The notes: generated by a model from the letters alone, not told the origin. DNA of 64,000 nucleotides from Platynereis dumerilii (GCA_026936325.1 JAPTHN010000011.1:27320501-27384500); one strand, 5' to 3'; numbered from the stretch's first letter, positions 1 through 13,324 are shown. Made by a program: numbers and translations.

Positions 1-1439
1 GAGTGGAACCTGCAAATAGGACCTGCCTTCACATTAGCCTACTCTAACCTGGGAAGAACCTGGAACTCGGTGCATTTTTGAAAAGCAAGAAACCCTCACT
101 GGTGAACAGCTAGTATATAATATTTAGCAAATGTATTTGAAATTTTTAATTTGAGTTAAAAACATAACAATTTTGTATTCCCAATTGATGTGAATAATTA
201 TGCTGCATACCCCCCCCCCCCCGTATTACTGCCGAAACCCAAGTCATATTAATAGTATCATAAAATTACAATCATTCTGTCACTATATAGTCTATATTAC
301 AGTCTTTGGTTGTAAGATATTGTCGGATCGTTGTAATATCTGGATTTTAAAATTTAGACAACCTACCTGCCATCCGCTGAGTCTTCATCATCAGATATTT
401 CCTTGTGTACACCATGAACCTTATATATTAAGTGGGCAATCTTCTCAAGGCTGGAGAATAATCAAAGCCTAAAGGCCAAGGATCTTGAAAAAAAAATCCT
501 AATTTGCTTTACTGCTGCAGTCAGAATACTTTCATCTTAGTACAGTAATTAGCAACGTATAAGCAGAGAGCACATCAAAGACAGTAGGATGTGACTGGAC
601 ATTAATTAAACCCAGCTGATCCTAAACAAGACCCTGCATGAAACTCTAATTACCAACCGAAGCGCGACATCTTACTTTGCCACTTCATTTGTTACACTTC
701 TGCTGAAATATTTTCCCTTACGTTCAATAGCAAGCACTATACAAACAGTAGACAGAGACTACTAGAGTGGTATTTTTGTCTTGTGTTGAATTGAAAAAAA
801 AGAACAGCTGTGGGGTAAAATGTCACATTGGGACATTTTACCCCTCAAACTGTGATATTTTACAATAATATAGTACCGATCAGTGTTCAGTGCTTATACA
901 AGGAAAGTGGTGTAATCCACACTAGAACCTTTTAGCCAACAATGTTATTATCATCCATAAATAATAAGTACTTTTAAGAGAGCATTGCAATATGTTTTCA
1001 CTGTGCGAAATTTGGGAAATTTCTGACACAGCCATTGCATGCCCATAGCTTTGGAAGGCTCATTATAATTTTCATGCACAAGGAGGACTATCACGTCCAG
1101 GTCTGCACATGAACACATGTATGGTGCTGTATGCATAACAATTGAATGTGATTTTTTAACCCACAAATTTTCGACCCGCGCATAATGTAAAAAATCACAT
1201 CAGACCTTGCCTTAAAATAATTGACAACTGACTACAACCTATTTGCAGAACAACACCTATCATGTGATAAAGATACAGTCAACTAAATACTGAATAATTA
1301 CACCAACGGTCACTCAGATCTAAGAAACACCTGCTCTGTTCCTGAGGTTCTTCTGTATTTTGGTTCTTCATTTCGTCTCGTCACTGGGTGGCACAACTTA
1401 CCACGGTCTACCCTATTTGATGACCACCCTAATTGATCT
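1..1439. other. Intergenic, no gene seen
   Basis: A/T-rich sequence with short, stop-rich frames only. The one structured spot is a hairpin at 812-844, with 13-bp arms (GGGGTAAAATGTC and its complement) around a 7-base loop. I see no splice-bounded exon. Confidence 0.5.
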
Positions 1440-1730
1440 GCAGTTATAACAAATATAAAGGTAAAGGTGAAGCTGTTCTTATTTAACGTGGGTAGCCAAC
1501 GAAAGTCCCCACCTGGAGTGGATGGAACAACTTATTTCCAGTTGAGCCCACGGCACATGGCAGTTAGCTCCTTGATATCCAGACTGAGCTAGTAGTGCTG
1601 GCAACAGTACCCAATTAAGCAATCATCAAGCATTGAACTGTCAGTTGGGAACTCAGCAGTGGTCAAGAGATGGACCCAGGCCGCCAGCGCAGCAGTCCAG
1701 CGTGCTAACCACTGTACCACTGATATATAT
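1440..1730 (-). repeat. tRNA-derived SINE (candidate)
   Basis: Read on the minus strand, the 5' end (near 1730) carries an RNA polymerase III A-box-like stretch, TGGTACAGTGGTTAGCACG. A weak B-box-like GGCCTGGGTCC follows, as in the head of a tRNA-derived SINE. The body then runs about 220 bp to an A/T-rich end. I cannot name the family. The call rests on the tRNA-like head. Confidence 0.45.
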
Positions 1731-2849
1731 GTGTGCATGTAAGTTTGATTTCAAATGAGCGTATCATTCCTTTAGTCGGACACTTGTGAATGTAGAAGTT
1801 TAAGAAAGTGATATGGGTCAACATTTAAAAACCTTGACATTTCAGCTGAAAAAATTTAAAAAAGGTTTCGATCTGGAAATGCCTTATTAAGTTGGCATTG
1901 GGTAGGTCTAACAATCAGCTATTACTGCACTTTCATGTCCAAAGGTCCCAATGCTCTCCTGATCTGTAAAGCTGTAATGTTTTTTGACTGTCAAAATCAC
2001 GCTTGTAACTAAAAAAAATCCTAACCACTTAGGGCTTAACAATCTATTACCAATAATTAGGCAAGTGGCTTGCAAATTTTGGACCAAGTTCAAAGTCGCT
2101 AGCACCAACTATTTTTGAGATACTGCATTTTAGTCAATTAAAATACCAAATATGTCTATTAAAACACCAAATATGTGTGTCATTAGCATCATGCCTATAA
2201 ATTGAAATCCGCACCACTGAGAGCTGAAGAATGTATTACCAGCGTATCGGAAAGTGGCTATTCTGCACACATTGAGCTATATTTCAGATCTCTATGACCA
2301 ATAGTTATTGAGATAGAAAATTTCCTTTAACCAGATATTTACAAACACTACTTCCTGCAGTGCCCAATCAGTGCCTTATGTCTTTGCTGAATCATATTTC
2401 CGATCCTAGACAATGGTAAAATGTCACTGGCACCCCATATTTGATTAGTAGTTTCAGAGAAGCATCAAACTTCGTACTAAGCATGTCAGATGCAAGGAAA
2501 ACGCAAAAATGTTATGTGTTATTCTGTTGAAACATTTCATGATAATATATATTCAACCGATTTCAACTCCAGTCACCTGAAACAAAGTACAGTGAAGTAA
2601 AGGCAATAAGCCATTTTTGTTGTGATGCTAATGAAAGCGTGATGCTAATGATAATTTGGGTAAAAGTTTTTGTAGGGACCAGTGTAAAACTGGCAGTCTG
2701 GCAATATGTGCATGTAATGGACTTATGAACACTAGAAACATATTCACAGTGATTCTGGCCCAGAAGTATGCAGTCAAAATAGAGCAGCAAGGTGTTTGCT
2801 AATGACAAATCAAGATAGGACAACTGACATGCCAACAGAAATACTCTAA

Positions 2850-3462
2850 TATTTTGCTGAACTTAAATGATACGGATCTACAGATAGTGCAGTTATTTTC
2901 TTGGTCTCTCAGACAACATCAGACACAAGGTTTTCTCACAGAATATGTGTCCCTTTCATTTTTATTAAGAAACAAATCTGGTTTGATGCTAATGACGCAA
3001 TATTGGACATTGACACAACAACTTCCTGCTCTGACACAGAATATTATTTCAGCTATTGGTAACTAGATTTAAGAAGAGTGATAGTCAATTAAGTCTCCAT
3101 GTATGTCGAAAACTCTGGAACTTACCTAACACTGCACGATCAAGACTTCTCCCTTTACTCATGAGGTCAAAGGGACCAGAAGAGCAAATAGCTTCCTGGG
3201 CATTGAATGCCAAAAGGATTGCCAGAAAAATGGAAATATCAAAATGCAATTTCTTGCCAAAGCAAGTGATATGTACGGCGGTATAATTGCCAGAAACAGT
3301 GTTCAGAGAGCCAATAAACAGCTAGATGACAGATCGGAGGACAGATGTCGTGCAATGGCAGTGACAGATCTAACTGAATGCCTCGAAGGGACTATGTATA
3401 TTTCAAATTTTGACAAAAACGAACTGACTATACTTAGAGACTTTATTTCTACATTTTAAAAT
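2850..3462 (+). pseudogene. Unidentified coding-like remnant
   Basis: Three neighbouring plus-strand reading frames (2854-3066, 3056-3286, 3244-3459) overlap and switch frame in series. They look like one decayed coding sequence. The last part reads like ordinary globular protein (for example ARNSVQRANKQLDDRSEDR) and ends in a stop followed by AATAAA near 3546. I do not recognise the family; it may be host exon debris or a transposon ORF. No splice signals stand out. The frame changes and lack of a plausible start argue against a working gene. Confidence 0.3.
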
Positions 3463-4025
3463 GAAATTATATCCTTATTTTAGATTTTAGATTTTAGATA
3501 GAACTCCATTTTCTGTACTTATGTGATTACGCATTTTAGTATGCAATAAATTCTATATATAGAAGAGTTTAATTGAATCAGGATCCTTTACTAGTTTTTT
3601 GTGATGCGATCTTTTAAAGAAAATGTTGGTGGAGACAGGCCATTTTCAGAGGGGTTGGCTACTTCAATGCTATTTTTGGGTGGGATTAAAATAACCTGCC
3701 ACATTTTTTGTGTTCTAAGTTTTGCCAATATCCTTAATTTTCTAAAACAAATGACAACAAGAGGTCCTGCAAGTGCCTTCCTGTCATCATGAATTATTTT
3801 TTAGCAAATTTTTGACCCGTATCATGCTTGGACTGAGCAATATAGATTATCAACCATGGCCTCAAATTAATCGTTTCCACAAATTATAATAGAGACATCA
3901 CCTAATTATCAGTATTTTGATCGAGAAACAAGAATGTCAGTCTGAGGTACATCTAATGGTGATGGATAGGGGGCCAAGAAGGCCCAGACACTCCCTGGAT
4001 CACAGATATATATATATTATATAGG

Positions 4026-4157
4026 TAGTGGATGGTGAGGAGACCAATATTTAGTTTTATTGGCCGAAGCAGTAATATTGGTCGAGGCCGCAGGCCGAGA
4101 TCAATATTACCTGCTGAGGCCAATAAAACTCAATATTGGTCGACTCAACATCCACTA
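4026..4157. repeat. Hairpin repeat, family A, copy 1
   Basis: A short inverted-repeat unit that starts TAGTGGATG and ends CATCCACTA. Inner arms (TTTTATTGGCC.. and ..GGCCAATAAAA) fold around a small GAGGCCGCAGGCC centre. Close copies lie at 7166-7276 and 47068-47199, so this is a dispersed MITE-like repeat. Confidence 0.7.
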
Positions 4158-4236
4158 TTTGTTATATTCTGCACCAAAATTTTATACTGAATCAGTCATG
4201 TTTGTAAATAAATAGTTGCCTGTTTTCAATTTGAAA

Positions 4237-4480
4237 AAAATCTATCTATCTATCCATATATGTATCTATCCAGCTTTCTATTTCTATCTAGCTATCTATC
4301 TAGCTAGCTATCTACCTAGCTATCTAGCTAGCTATCTACCTGGCTATCTATCCAGTTACCTATCTAGCTATCTACCTGGCTATCTATCTAGCTACCAATC
4401 TAGCTATCTACCTAGCTATCTACCTGCTGTCTATCTAGCTATCAGATAGTATCTACCCTAGCTATCTCTCTGTCTTTCTG

Positions 4481-4538
<58 letters not shown>

Positions 4539-4541
4539 GAT
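4237..4541. repeat. (TCTA)n microsatellite, degenerate left half
   Basis: A run of TCTA units, interrupted by CTAGC/CTACC variants up to about 4470 and near-perfect from 4480 to 4536. It belongs to a larger dispersed repeat (4230-5320), whose inverted copy at 55560-56215 also has a TCTA run at the matching place. Confidence 0.9.
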
Positions 4542-5320
4542 TATCCCCATTGATTTTTATCCTTTCAAATTTTTAACTCTGCAATGTATTTCATAAAAGC
4601 GCTTTTTGGCCTATTCTTTATAGTAAAATTATTTCTATGCTTTATTTTTTTAGTTTATTAGTTACACAAGTTTCAATTGGAATAATGGAAAAGTTGCTGT
4701 GTTTTCTTCAATTGTTATTGAGAATTTGATTGGAAAGGAGTCAATACAATCATATATCAGATAAATAAGATTGATAGATAATCAGCTAACTGGTATAACT
4801 GAAAGCTGCCAAATTCAAGTCTATGTTAGCTTGTTGATATATTATTACACAATAGTATAATAGTAATAAAAAAACAACAACATGATTTGCCTGTAGATTA
4901 ATTGCTCACTGTTGCATAATCAACAGTTTATAAATGTTATGTTACTTTAATTTTGTTGTGCTTTCTTGTTGTCTGTCTTGAAATGAAATTAATCATGTGT
5001 AATAATTTAATTTAGCTTGTCAAGGCTAATACTTAACTATTACACAAAAATTATTAGTACAGGAAATAATACATGAGAAAATTGAATTTTTTAGACACTT
5101 TTGAAGATTAATATGTCATGTTTTGTTAAATACGAAAATAAATTATTGATAAGAAGCTGGACCCACTTGACCTAATTCCCCGCAGTGGACTATTGATCTT
5201 GAGAGCATCACTGAAGAAATGTTTGAGTTCTCTCCTGTGCTCAATTCGCTTCGCGAAACGGCCTTCAAATATAATAACATTTTGAAGAAAATGTGGGACA
5301 GCACCGGCCAGCAAATACTG
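4542..5320. repeat. Dispersed repeat, family B
   Basis: This sequence recurs in inverted orientation at about 55560-56215. The shared blocks include ATGTCATGTTTTGTTAAAT (near 5113) and GAAGCTGGACCCACTTGACC (near 5153). Both copies end next to a GCTTCGCGAA-rich palindrome and a TCTA microsatellite. No coding capacity is seen. Confidence 0.6.
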
Positions 5321-5329
5321 AAACATGCC

Positions 5330-6775
5330 CGAACTCCTCAGACCACCATGTCTGATCCACCACTATCAAAATTATTAAAAAAATTAATGATACAAATACA
5401 TGACTACATAATTATGACCAAGTGATTCTTGCATCAAATTTTCAGTCATAAAATTGGATTGCTGTGTGTGGCTGTTCACAGTATAACATTTGGCAGCTCT
5501 TTTTACGTGGTGCATACTGATCTTGATACAGTATGTGCAATTATGCATGGTGGCATCACCTTCTTTATTTAGTTCTTCATTTTTCCCAACAATGGGTGGT
5601 GCAACTTACCCCATGGCACAACTTACTCCAGTCACCCCTATTACAGAGGGCAGCTAAATTATTTAACCCCTTGATGTTTTACAATTAGTTCTATAGTATA
5701 GATGAGTCTCGCAAAAATTAGTGTGGTTACATCAGCACGAATAATAATCAAATCATGAATAAAAAGTATAACATCCTTCATATCAAGTTATCAAAGTAGG
5801 ATGCTGGCATTTGCAGAACTATGAATAATGATAATTCACACATTTTTTTCCAACTTAAACATATGAGTTGATTAAATGTTATCGTTAAATGATAGGTCAA
5901 TAGTGACTCAATACTATATAAAGCGGATTTTGCATCAAATTACGTGTAATAACAAGATAAGATTTCCTCTCTCAGTTGTTTGTGGAGACATAGTCACATA
6001 CATCACCAAAAATATTTTCATTGCTTTATTGTTAGTTTGTTAAGGGGGCGACCTAATAATCAGTAGGGGCTTGGAGTTTTCCTTTGCTGGAAATTTATTT
6101 CACGGTAACTGAGGGAGTAATTATTTATTTCAAGCATGAAAATTGCCTGAATATGAAAAAATAAATAAATTACTGACTTCTCCCTTTTTCGCTTGCTCAA
6201 CAAAGAAAACACCATCCTTAAAACTACTAGTACTTTTAAATACCTCTCTGTGTGACATAGTTAGTAACTATAATATTACTTTATGCGAACACATTTGAGT
6301 CTTCCAAAATATTTTGATTGGCTCCCATATATAGGGTTGCAAATATAAAAAGAAGAGCAATAGCACTAGAAATTATTCTTTTGGTGATTAGTTGAAATTT
6401 CGAACAAACAAAAAAAAACATGTGCGACTATATTTGCACTCAGTCCTCTAAAAGGTGAAAAGGTTCCTTGCCTCAAACAAACAGAGCAGAACGTTTGGAC
6501 TACTTGAAAATACTGCACACTAGAGCCACACTCGCACTCAATCTTCCAAAAGCATTAAAACAGGACCAAATGACATGTATTTATTGAAATGCGAGGAAGA
6601 ATAGTTTCTAATCTCGTGTTAGCATCAAGAACAGGGAGGTAAGCAAGGGTCATCATTTCATTTTTCATTTCATCTCTATCAATAGCATTGAACAATATTA
6701 TGTAAATGGGGCAGCCATGAAATTTACAAAGCACTTACAGTTTTCATAGGACTATTCTTGTAGCTTTTTTTTATT
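5330..6775. other. Intergenic, no gene seen
   Basis: A/T-rich, with only short chance frames. I found no splice-bounded exon or clear repeat boundary here. Confidence 0.4.
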
Positions 6776-6779
6776 GCAT

Positions 6780-7620
6780 AAAAAATTTATATACACCGTT
6801 GCTCATAAATATGGAATACTTCAACAAGGCCAATCATGTTGCAGAAGATCGGTCTCATGACATGCCAATAAATAATGATATTGGTGTCTTAAAACCTCTT
6901 AAAAGAGTTATTGGCTAGTGGAGAATCATATTGGCATGCTTCTATGATCTCAGCAGCAACAATGCACTTATTTGCCAATTATTGAGGGCAAGGCTGTGTT
7001 TTGCAAAATTTAACTTCTTGGAAAGTCAGTCTATCATTTATAAATATACCCAATGCAAATATTGGGAAAAGTTAAGAAAAGTTCATATAAAAAAAGTAAG
7101 TATCTTTAGAAAAGCCAGTACTTTACAAATATAAGTTAGAAAATTGTGGTGCATAATATAACAAATAGTGGATGTTAGTTGGCCTTAGCAGGTAATATTG
7201 GTCCTGGCCTACGGCCTCGACCAATATTACTGCTTCGGCCAATAAAACTCAATATTGGTCTCCTAACCATCCACTATCTATATAATATATATTTATATTC
7301 TGAATCAAAATGTTGAGGCCAATCATGTAGGCGGAGATTAGTCACATGACACGCCAATAAACAACAATATTGGTGTCTTAAAAGTGTTATTGGTGTGTGG
7401 AGAGTGATATTGGTGTGGCCCTATGCTCTTAGCAGCAACAATGCACTTAATTGCCTATTACTGAAGGGAAGGCCAGGCAGGAGGAAATCTAACTTCTTGA
7501 AATGTCAATCTATCATTTTATAAATATGACCACGTACATAATGGGAAAATTAAGTATATTGCTTAACAGCCTCGACCAATATTACTGCTTCGGCCAATAA
7601 AACCAGGGTTGCTTGATTTA
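6780..7620 (-). repeat. Family A composite repeat, copy 2
   Basis: The hairpin core at 7166-7276 is the inverted relative of the cores at 4026 and 47068. Its flanks (for example CAATAAATAATGATATTGGTGT near 6869 and CAATAAACAACAATATTGG near 7356) are tandem relatives of each other. They match 47215-47570 in inverted orientation. A fragment of the core recurs at 7570-7604. The repeat is therefore a 0.5 kb unit with a partial duplication. Confidence 0.6.
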
Positions 7621-8265
7621 AATCATTTGATTTATATCATGATTTAAATCAGTGATTCAAATCAATGATTTCAATCAAAAATCAATATATATAAGAAAAC
7701 TGCGAATAGTTTGTATGTAAATGTTGTAATGGATCATTTGACACCTTCGCACTTGAATTAGTAAGGAATATCAGCTGCAGTGAAGATACCAGGGTGGTTT
7801 TAGGCTTACTTTAATCCAGTTCAAGACGCAATGAAATATCTCCTCTGTTATGCACCAATTCTTAATCTCATACAAAAAGTAACACTCAGCAAACAATGGA
7901 ACAACAGTAACACACATCAGTAATTATAAAATACTGATTCAGTGGTCATTGTTAATATAATTTCATTGATTCCTTTGCTCCAAAGTATGATATTCTATGG
8001 AGAGACGCTCTCCAAGTATTCAAAAATTGTAAAATTGTGACTTCACAATAGCCTACAATCAAACCTTGTTAAATAACTTTTGAAGTCAAGTAGAACTTTT
8101 CCAATTTCTTTGGTCAATCCTTGCAATGGCTGTCACAAAAAATTGACAAAATTCCACACTCAAATTGAGATAAAAGTCATATTCTGAGGGAATTTGTTGC
8201 TGCTGGAAAAAAATCAAAAATTTGATTGATCTACAGCGACGTTTTTTACCTGATTACATGACTTT

Positions 8266-8560
8266 TGCTGTAACAGACGAAAAACGAGTGCTTACAGAAA
8301 AGTTGTTGGTGGCCATCAATGCCCCCACAACAGGCCCTATCAAACACATTGAAATACTTTGTCAACTTGTCATTGAGTAACTTGTGACCTCATTGATACT
8401 ATATACTAAGTTGGTCATTCGTTTTGATAGCTTTGCAAGTACAGGCTATTGCTTATGAGTCTTTGACTCATAGAGAATAACATGGCATCGATAGGGCTAT
8501 GACCTCACAAGGAACACTTCAGTCCAATTCTGTAAGTACTTGTTTTTCGTCAACTGTAAC
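8266..8560. repeat. MITE, family C, copy 1
   Basis: The ends are inverted relatives: GACGAAAAACGAGTGCTTACA on the left and TGTAAGTACTTGTTTTTCGTC on the right. The interior includes phrases such as CAATGCCCCCACAACAGGCC and TTGTGACCTCATTGAT. These recur in the copy around 9139-15201 and in a partial copy at 42895-43185. Confidence 0.65.
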
Positions 8561-8904
8561 CAACGACGTATTTGAATACGATCCTTTACATATATTGAAA
8601 ACCATACTTTTGATTATTTCAGAACTTATGATAATGGAAAACTACCCGCAATGTCGAAATGAACCGTATGCTTGGGTGGAACGTTCAGAAATATTTCATC
8701 GATGCAAAACTTGGGTGGTTCGCAGTCTAGTGAAAGGAAGAAGCAATAAGATTCGTAAGAGATTTTGGGAAGTTCGACAAACAAACCAGCTGACAACTTG
8801 TGACAAGGCAGCCATGAAGATTTTCTCGGTTCACCTTCTTTCTGTTGTTTAAGTTACCTGACGTAATGTCTCAACAGACTTTCGGTGGTTTCTACCTTAA
8901 CGAC

Positions 8905-9092
8905 GGATGGATAATTGGGGCTTTATGTCTTTTAGCTACAGTCAGCTGATTAGCATGGAATGTAGAACACGCTTATGAGGTGCACACATGAAGATGATTA
9001 AAATTGCCGTCCAGTGTCGGTTCGTCACCAATGCTGGATTCTAACCCAGGACCGAGCCATTGGAAGCCCTAATCACTACTCGACCCCCTATC
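8905..9092 (-). repeat. tRNA-derived SINE (candidate)
   Basis: On the minus strand the sequence from 9092 has an A-box-like TCGAGTAGTGATTAGGGC. About 25 bp later comes a B-box-like GGGTTAGAATCC. This is the usual layout of a tRNA-derived SINE head. Its tail phrase GGGGCTTTA(C/T)GTCTT recurs near 58280. Confidence 0.5.
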
Positions 9093-9415
9093 TCGCAATA
9101 TGAGGAACTACTCATCAAATTAAGTCTCCAGTGGATCATTTACAGTAGACGAAATACGAGTGCTTACATAGTTGAACTGAATGTTACTTGTGAGGTCGCC
9201 CCGGCCTACCCATGCCATGTTTTAAATACTCTATGACTTGTAAGCAGGCAGTGAGGTCTTATCCTATACTTCCTATGTTATGAACCAGAGTCACTGACCA
9301 AGTCATACATCCACCAATGAGATCACAAGTTGCCTAATGACAAATTGACAGTTTGACTCCTAATTTCAATGTATTTGATACGACTTGTTGTGAGGTCATT
9401 GATGCCCAATTGCAA

Positions 9416-9424
9416 CAGAATGTA
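9416..9424. repeat. 9-bp target site duplication, left
   Basis: CAGAATGTA flanks the left end of the foldback element and is repeated exactly at 15167-15175 on its right. Confidence 0.85.
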
Positions 9425-9744
9425 AGATAGGTAAAGTTGGCTACCCGAGCCTGGCTACCCGACAGCTACCCGATAGCTACCCGAAATTTTTGTAAAATTG
9501 GCTACCCGAACTGGCTACCTGGCAGTTACCCGGCAGCTACCTGAAATGTGGTAAAGTTAGCTACCTGACCTGGCTACCTGGCAGCTTCCTGTCAGCTACC
9601 TGAATATGCTCAAGCAATGAAAAATATTAAAGAAAGGGAAATCAATAGGCTATACTACAATAAAAAAAATGAAAATATGTGACATCCTGTGGTGGCATTG
9701 GGGAGCATGTATCCCCCCCCCATAAATCTCTGTCCACCGGAATA

Positions 9745-12560
9745 CCGGGAAAGCCCCTTTTTGTGCAAAAACCTCTCTAGGTCAAATTTGTTCCTTCCTA
9801 CGTAGCTTTCAGAGCTTATCTAAGTGATTTTATAGCAAAACGAGCTAATTAATGGTTACTGCAAGGTGTCAAAATTGACTTTTTCACTTCACCGGAAAAC
9901 TAGGCAACCGGGAAAACCGGTTTTGCTACAACTGATTATTTACCCGGTGGCCTTTTAAAACATATTTTTTTCGGAAATCCAAAAAATTTATTTTTCGAGC
10001 AATTATCAAAAAACACATTCTACTGGTGACTCCTGCCATATCTATTCTAGCGAAATAACGGCAAGGTGCATCTGTACCGGTCAGGTAAGAAATGAAATTT
10101 CATTCCTCAAGGTTTTAACTAAAATTGATTAAAATGTCATAAAAAGCAGTTAAATTGGTGTAAATAAGCAAAAGATTCAGGTAACTGCCGGGTAGCCAGC
10201 TTTTGTCAGAAATTTCTTTCCCGTTTTCCCGGATGAATGTAGTACCGGGACATTGCGTTTTGGTGAAAATACGTCCTATTGCTAAAGGATCGGATGTGAA
10301 TGTCTTTTTCGGAACCGAAATATGTGGAATAGCTGCAAAACTAACAAAAAACTGAAAAATGAGTACTTTTACCGGTCTGGGGGTTGAAAAATAACGGAGC
10401 GTCTCACCAATTCCGGTCATGCAAAAAAAATTATTTAAATGTACCGGTTTTCTTCCCGGAACGAAACAGAAGCAATAATTCTACGTTTATTGGGTGAAAT
10501 TAAGCAATAGATTCGGGTAACTGACGGGTAGCCAGCTTCATTTTCACCGGTCCCGGAAAAACCGGAGTACCGGGAGAGCCCCTTTTTGTGCAAAAACCTC
10601 TCTAGGTCAAATTTGTTCCTTCCTACGTAGCTTTCAGAGCTTATCTAAGTGATTTTATAGCAAAACGAGCTAATTAATGGTTACTGCAAGGTGTCAAAAT
10701 TGACTTTTTCACTTCACCGGAAAACTAGGCAACCGGGAAAACCGGTTTTGCTACAACTGATTACTTACCCGGTGGCCTTTTAAAACATATTTTTTTCGGA
10801 AATCCAAAAAATTTATTTTTCGAGCAATTATCAAAAAACACATTCTACTGGTGACTCCTGCCATATCTATTCTAGCGAAATAACGGAAAGGTGCATCTGT
10901 ACCGGTCAGGTAAGAAATGAAATTTCATTCCTCAAGGTTTTAACTAAAATTGATTAAAATGTCATAAAAAGCAGTTAAATTGGTGTAAATAAGCAAAAGA
11001 TTCAGGTAACTGCCGGGTAGCCAGCTTTTGTCAGAAATTTCTTTCCCGTTTTCCCGGATGAATGTAGTACCGGGACATTGCGTTTTGGTGAAAATACGTC
11101 CTATTGCTAAAGGATCGGATGTGAATGTCTTTTTCGGAACCGAAATATGTGGAATAGCTGCAAAACTAACAAAAAACTGAAAAATGAGTACTTTTACCGG
11201 TCTGGGGGTTGAAAAATAACGGAGCGTCTCACCAATTCCGGTCATGCAAAAAAAATTATTTAAATGTACCGGTTTTCTTCCCGGAACGAAACAGAAGCAA
11301 TAATTCTACGTTTATTGGGTGAAATTAAGCAATAGATTCGGGTAACTGACGGGTAGCCAGCTTCATTTTCACCGGTCCCGGAAAAACCGGAGTACCGGGA
11401 GAGCCCCTTTTTGTGCAAAAACCTCTCTAGGTCAAATTTGTTCCTTCCTACGTAGCTTTCAGAGCTTATCTAAGTGATTTTATAGCAAAACGAGCTAATT
11501 AATGGTTACTGCAAGGTGTCAAAATTGACTTTTTCACTTCACCGGAAAACTAGGCAACCGGGAAAACCGGTTTTGCTACAACTGATTATTTACCCGGTGG
11601 CCTTTTAAAACATATTTTTTTCGGAAATCCAAAAAATTTATTTTTCGAGCAATTATCAAAAAACACATTCTACTGGTGACTCCTGCCATATCTATTCTAG
11701 CGAAATAACGGAAAGGTGCATCTGTACCGGTCAGGTAAGAAATGAAATTTCATTCCTCAAGGTTTTAACTAAAATTGATTAAAATGTCAAAAAAAAAAAT
11801 TAAATTGGTGTAAATAAGCAAAAGATTCAGGTAACTGCCGGGTAGCCAGCTTTTGTCAGAAATTTCTTTTCCGTTTTCCCGGATGAATGTAGTACCGGGA
11901 CATTGCGTTTTGGTGAAAATACGTCCGATTGCTAAAGGATCGGATGTGAATGTCTTTTTCGGAACCAAAATATGTGGAATAGCTAGCAAAACTAACAAAA
12001 AACTGAAAAATGAGTACTTTTACCGGTCTGGGGGTTGAAAAATAACGGAGCGTCTCACCAATTCCGGTCATGCAAAAAAAATTATTTAAATGTACCGGTT
12101 TTCTTCCCGGAATGAAACAGAAGCAATAATTCTACGTTTATTGGGTGAAATTAAGCAATAGATTCGGGTAACTGACGGGTAGCCAGCTTCATTTTCACCG
12201 GTCCCGGAAAAACCGGAGTACCGGGAGAGCCCCTTTTTGTGCAAAAACCTCTCTAGGTCAAATTTGTTCCTTCCTACGTAGCTTTCAGAGCTTATCTAAG
12301 TGATTTTATAGCAAAACGAGCTAATTAATGGTTACTGCAAGGTGTCAAAATTGACTTTTTCACTTCACCGGAAAACTAGGCAACCGGGAAAACCGGTTTT
12401 GCTACAACTGATTATTTACCCGGTGGCCTTTTAAAACATATTTTTTTCGGAAATCCAAAAAATTTATTTTTCGAGCAATTATCAAAAAACACATTCTACT
12501 GGTCCCGGAAAAACCGGAGTACCGGGAGAGCCCCTTTTGTGCAAAAACCTCTCTAGTGTT
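9745..12560. repeat. Tandem array of ~825-bp units (about 3.4 copies)
   Basis: The phrase CCCCTTTTTGTGCAAAAACC recurs at about 9752, 10578, 11403 and 12230, giving a period near 825-827 bp. A fourth, partial unit ends near 12560. The first three units differ by only a few bases, so the array is young or homogenised. The motif ACCGG and its complement CCGGT are unusually frequent in each unit. The minus-strand frame repeated in each unit is a by-product of the duplication. Confidence 0.92.
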
Positions 12561-12864
12561 AATAAGTAATTATGCAATTCGAGGAAGAAGGCGTCCAGAA
12601 AGGCATGAAACTGCCACTGGCACCCGCAAAATGCAATTTTAGCTTTTCCCACCATAAATCTGCTGTTTTTCGGCAATGATCTGTCACCGACGCAATCTTA
12701 GCCCATGGCTTGGCCATAGTAATGTTGATCTACTCCATTTTAACCAATTTCCATGGTAGTTACTGGCCTACTGCCTGTATTTCGAAGTTCACCTGCATTA
12801 AGTCAACCAATCAGAGCACAGCTTTCTATTTTCTCCCTGCCTTAATCCTATAAACCCATGTCGT

Positions 12865-12955
12865 CTGCTAGATATGAGCTTTCTGTCGTCTGCTAGATAT
12901 GAGCTTTCTGCTAGATATGAGCTTTCTGCTAGATATGAGCTTTCTGCATGCAATA
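12865..12955. repeat. Short minisatellite
   Basis: Four tandem copies of an 18-23 bp unit containing CTGCTAGATATGAGCTTT, inside the unique middle of the foldback element. Confidence 0.85.
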
Positions 12956-13204
12956 AAGCTTGCAGGCTGCAAATGTAGCATGGAAATTACAAGAATTAGG
13001 AAAATGTATGCCTTTAACAACCACTGAGCCACTGAAACGTATTTGCATCTTTGCATGTTCTAAATGACCGAAAATTAAGCAAGAAACCAACAAAAGGCTA
13101 TTTTTTAGCTTTAGTTTTGTGTTACTGGTAAGTAAAATGTATTTATTAATTTAGAAGGCTTAAATTCTTGTCTTTGAATAAAATGAGGAAAAAAAACTGT
13201 TTTC

Positions 13205-13265
13205 AACCAATTCAGGAATTGAATTTAGTTTGTGAAGCAAGTGCTCTACCACTACACCACGGACG
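13205..13265 (-). repeat. tRNA-like SINE head or tRNA pseudogene
   Basis: The minus strand reads GTGGTGTAGTGGTAGAGCAC (A-box-like), followed about 25 bp later by ATTCAATTCC, close to a B-box. I cannot fold a full cloverleaf with confident acceptor pairing. It is more likely a SINE head than a working tRNA. Confidence 0.35.
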
Positions 13266-13324
13266 TTGCAGTCACCAAGCTTCTCGGATTCGATGTGTTT
13301 CCACACTTAGATTTTGATGAAAGT

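Noticed and set aside
4216-4449. Frame with repeated YLxSYLPSYL
   Set aside because: A translation of the TCTA/CTAGC microsatellite.
8499-8852. 117-codon plus-strand frame
   Set aside because: It begins inside a MITE end, has no recognisable domain and no splice or poly(A) context.
10115-12071. Repeated ~100-codon minus-strand frames (MTGIGETLRYFSTPRPV..)
   Set aside because: The same frame appears in each 825-bp tandem unit and is disturbed in the third. There is no domain, and the array is part of a non-coding foldback arm.
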